Positions 61,658 through 64,000 of a stretch of DNA of 64,000 nucleotides are shown piece after piece. Source of the stretch: Sinomicrobium weinanense (lineage in GTDB: Bacteria > Bacteroidota > Bacteroidia > Flavobacteriales > Flavobacteriaceae); the NCBI RefSeq assembly GCF_018863395.1, contig NZ_JAHKRR010000004.1, forward strand, positions 124,001 through 188,000, in the 5' to 3' direction. How positions within the stretch are numbered: the first letter of the stretch is position 1; every line of letters starts with the position of its first letter. A program made the position numbers and the translations under genes. The notes beneath the pieces were generated by a model. It ran no database searches, was not told the DNA's origin, and saw only the letters and a list, made by a program, of their open reading frames with translations.

Positions 61658-64000
61658 ATGACACGAAAAAATATGCATCGCAAATCTCATTTTATGCTGG
61701 CCGGGGATCTTAAGTCTTCACGTTCACTTTTAGCGGTTATGATGCTACTGTGCATTTCTTTTCACGCCGTAGCAAAAACATCAGGCAACAATACCGTTAT
61801 TGTACCGGGTGAAGTTCAAAACACCGTAACCGGTACAGTCACCGATAAAAGTGGCACTCCTTTACCCGGAACATCGGTCATGGTCAAAGGTACAACCACG
61901 GGAACAGAGACCGATTTTGATGGGAATTATACCATAGAAGCTCCGTCAGGTGCAACGCTGGTGTTCAGTTACCTGGGGTTCACCACGGTCGAAGAACCCG
62001 TAAACGGAAGGTCTTCCGTAAACATAAGCCTGGAAGAATCGGCCAGCCAATTGGAACAGGTGGTCGTGATCGGGTACGGAAACCAGAAAAAAGGAGCGGT
62101 AACCGGGGCGGTTTCGTCCATATCACCGGAAGAGATCACAGCGCTTCCCGCTCCCAGTTTCACCGAGGCCATGCAGGGACGCATGCCGGGAGTACAGGTC
62201 ACCAATAATGGCGCTCCGGGAACAGATCCCATCGTTCGGATCAGGGGGATCGGTTCTATCAGTTTTGCAGCCAATCCACTATATGTGGTAGACGGTTATC
62301 CCGCAGGGTCATTAAAGGATTTTGACAATAACGATATTGCATCCATCTCCGTCTTAAAAGATGCCAGTGCCGCCGCCATATACGGGTCAAGGGCGGCTAA
62401 CGGGGTGGTCTTAATAACGACCAAGAAAGGGAAATACACCGAAAAACTGGATGTGGAACTCCGCTCCTATGCCGGTTTTTCACGGGTTACCAAAAGGCTG
62501 GACCTGCTGAACAGGGAGCAGTATTTGCAATATGGAAAAATGCTCCTGGGAAATGCCGGTGCACCTTTCCCCGACAGGTGGGATAACATGGACGAACCCA
62601 TCTATCCGGGGGCCGGTCAGACCTACGCCCAGACAGACACCGACTACCAGGACGCACTGTTCCAGGACGGCTTTACGACCAATCACTACCTGAGCCTTAG
62701 AGGAGGCGGGGAGCAATCCAGGTTTTTCTCATCTTTCGGATATTTTAAACAGGAAGGGAGCATTATCGGAACGGGATACGAACGTTATAACGTAAGGATC
62801 AATTCAGACCACGATATCCACGAGAGGGTTCACGTCGGGCAGACCCTTACCATTTCTACGGGCAACAGGGAAAATGAAGCTGATTCGGGGGCCCGCTCCT
62901 TAATTCAGCATACCATTCGGGGGGTTCCCTATATCCCTATCCACGATCCTACGGTAGATGGGGGATACCGGGCGCCGGATGCAGCCGACGGGACCGATCC
63001 GGAGAACCCGGTCCGTGCCGCCCTGATGGACAGCAATACCGATAAGAATGTCAGGATCTTCGGTACGGCCTCGATAGGGGTTGATATTACCGATGACCTG
63101 AAGTACAAGTTTATTGCAGGTGTAGATTGGTCCTACAACAGGAACAGCATTATTCTACCCATTTATTTCGACGGTTTCAGGGGCCGGGAGAAAAAAGAAG
63201 TTACAGATACCAGGAACACGTCAACAGGAACCTATTTTTCCAACCAGTTGAGCTATAAAAAATCTTTCGGGGACCACAATATCGATTTTATTGCCATAGC
63301 CGAAAGGCAGGACAACAAGTACAGCAGTCTTAGCGGTGCCGGCCGCCTCGACGACAACAAACTGGATGTCCTCACCGGTGCCACAGACCCGGTCTTAAAC
63401 AGTTCCAAAGGCTCAAATACCATTTATTCCTATGCCGGCCGTCTCAATTATGACTTTGCCGGGCGTTACCTGCTCAGTGCCTCGATCCGGAGAGATGGTT
63501 CTTCCAAATTTGCCGGGGGCAAAAAATGGCAGTCATTCCCGGGGATCTCCGCAGGTTGGAATATGGCTGAAGAATCGTTTATGGCAAATTCCGGGATCTC
63601 CGAACTAAAGCTCCGCGGAAGCTGGGGTAAAGTGGGCTTTGAAGGGATCGGCGATTATGAAAGCCAGGCCGGTATCCAGAAAAATACCACGGCACTGTTT
63701 GGTGATGAAATACTCCAGGGGGCTTATTTTGACAAACTTGCCAGCGGTGAACTGGAATGGGAGGTCACCACCATGGTCAATGCCGGGGTGGATGTGGGCC
63801 TTTTCAATAACAGGGTGCAATTTTCTGCCGAATGGTACAACAGAAAGACCGATAACTTAATACTGGCCGTCCCCCTTCCTTCTTCTGCCGGATATGCCGG
63901 GAGTACACTGGCCAATATCGGGGGGATGAAAAACTGGGGCCTTGAATTTCAGGGGACCTACTATTCCAACTACGATAATGAATTCAGATGGGATGTGTCA
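61658..64000 (+). CDS. SusC-family TonB-dependent receptor, 3' end beyond window
   Basis: The frame opens at ATG 61658 and stays open to the last base (781 codons). It starts MTRKNMHRKSHFML, has a hydrophobic signal (LLAVMMLLCISFHAVA), then the carboxypeptidase-like domain (VTGTVTDKSGTPLPGTS), the SusC signature VVVIGYGNQKKGAVTGAV, the plug (VLKDASAAAIYGSRAANGVV) and much of the barrel. The start could be shortened to a later Met. It is downstream of the AraC gene. A SusD partner would be expected just beyond the window. Substrate unknown. Confidence 0.92.
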   Translation, partial: MTRKNMHRKSHFMLAGDLKSSRSLLAVMMLLCISFHAVAKTSGNNTVIVPGEVQNTVTGTVTDKSGTPLPGTSVMVKGTTTGTETDFDGNYTIEAPSGATLVFSYLGFTTVEEPVNGRSSVNISLEESASQLEQVVVIGYGNQKKGAVTGAVSSISPEEITALPAPSFTEAMQGRMPGVQVTNNGAPGTDPIVRIRGIGSISFAANPLYVVDGYPAGSLKDFDNNDIASISVLKDASAAAIYGSRAANGVVLITTKKGKYTEKLDVELRSYAGFSRVTKRLDLLNREQYLQYGKMLLGNAGAPFPDRWDNMDEPIYPGAGQTYAQTDTDYQDALFQDGFTTNHYLSLRGGGEQSRFFSSFGYFKQEGSIIGTGYERYNVRINSDHDIHERVHVGQTLTISTGNRENEADSGARSLIQHTIRGVPYIPIHDPTVDGGYRAPDAADGTDPENPVRAALMDSNTDKNVRIFGTASIGVDITDDLKYKFIAGVDWSYNRNSIILPIYFDGFRGREKKEVTDTRNTSTGTYFSNQLSYKKSFGDHNIDFIAIAERQDNKYSSLSGAGRLDDNKLDVLTGATDPVLNSSKGSNTIYSYAGRLNYDFAGRYLLSASIRRDGSSKFAGGKKWQSFPGISAGWNMAEESFMANSGISELKLRGSWGKVGFEGIGDYESQAGIQKNTTALFGDEILQGAYFDKLASGELEWEVTTMVNAGVDVGLFNNRVQFSAEWYNRKTDNLILAVPLPSSAGYAGSTLANIGGMKNWGLEFQGTYYSNYDNEFRWDVS

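Overview
The window looks like a chromosomal segment of a marine-type member of Bacteroidota, most likely family Flavobacteriaceae. The evidence is SusC/SusD outer-membrane pairs, a three-subunit type B succinate dehydrogenase (sdhCAB), a TraR/DksA-like gene between ileS and lspA, promoters of the Bacteroidota type (TAnnTTTG, with TTTG about 20 bases upstream in two cases), few Shine-Dalgarno sites, and several families of dispersed extragenic palindromes. Genus and species cannot be named from sequence reading alone. No phage, integrase, transposase or CRISPR array was seen.

Layout. 1-8.7 kb: housekeeping (ileS, a DksA-like gene, lspA, a 5-formyl-THF cyclo-ligase, uvrC) with a small toxin-antitoxin module whose toxin is interrupted by an in-frame stop. 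8.8-16.4 kb: a patatin-Omp85 fusion, an ArsR/P450/ABM-monooxygenase group, and a metal group of a P1B-4 ATPase, a Fur-family regulator and a 4-TM protein. 16.4-18.7 kb: an intergenic region rich in inverted repeats, then a sulfite oxidase and its monohaem cytochrome. 18.8-24.5 kb, minus strand: a 1217-residue protein fusing an NRPS adenylation domain, a carrier domain, an alpha-oxoamine synthase and a C-terminal SCP2-like region, followed by an EthD-like lipoprotein, an aldo/keto reductase and a degenerate signal-peptidase-like gene. This is the strongest candidate for an undescribed system. 24.7-33.2 kb: a TonB-dependent receptor, pgi, a DUF3108/tryptophan dioxygenase/M23 peptidase/DUF559 operon and a candidate small RNA. 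33.6-40.4 kb: biotin genes bioF, bioD and bioA with a SET protein and a ketoacyl synthase, interrupted by an opposite-strand glycosyltransferase. 40.5-45.7 kb: sdhCAB and an M24 aminopeptidase. 46-51.7 kb: tRNA-Ala and a SusC/SusD pair lying between two imperfect copies of the same terminator-containing sequence. 51.8-64 kb: surface lipoproteins, an MFS pump with its divergent HxlR regulator and two palindromic operators, a Crp-like regulator, a two-component system with a PepSY-like protein and a porin, an AraC regulator, and a second SusC cut by the window end.

How genes work together. Several small circuits can be inferred: HxlR controlling the MFS pump; ArsR controlling the P450/ABM pair; Fur controlling metal efflux; sulfite oxidase passing electrons to its cytochrome; bioF, bioA and bioD running the late biotin steps, with the ketoacyl synthase possibly feeding precursor; and the NRPS-oxoamine synthase making an aminoketone that the neighbouring reductase could reduce. 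All functions are by family resemblance; no database search was run.
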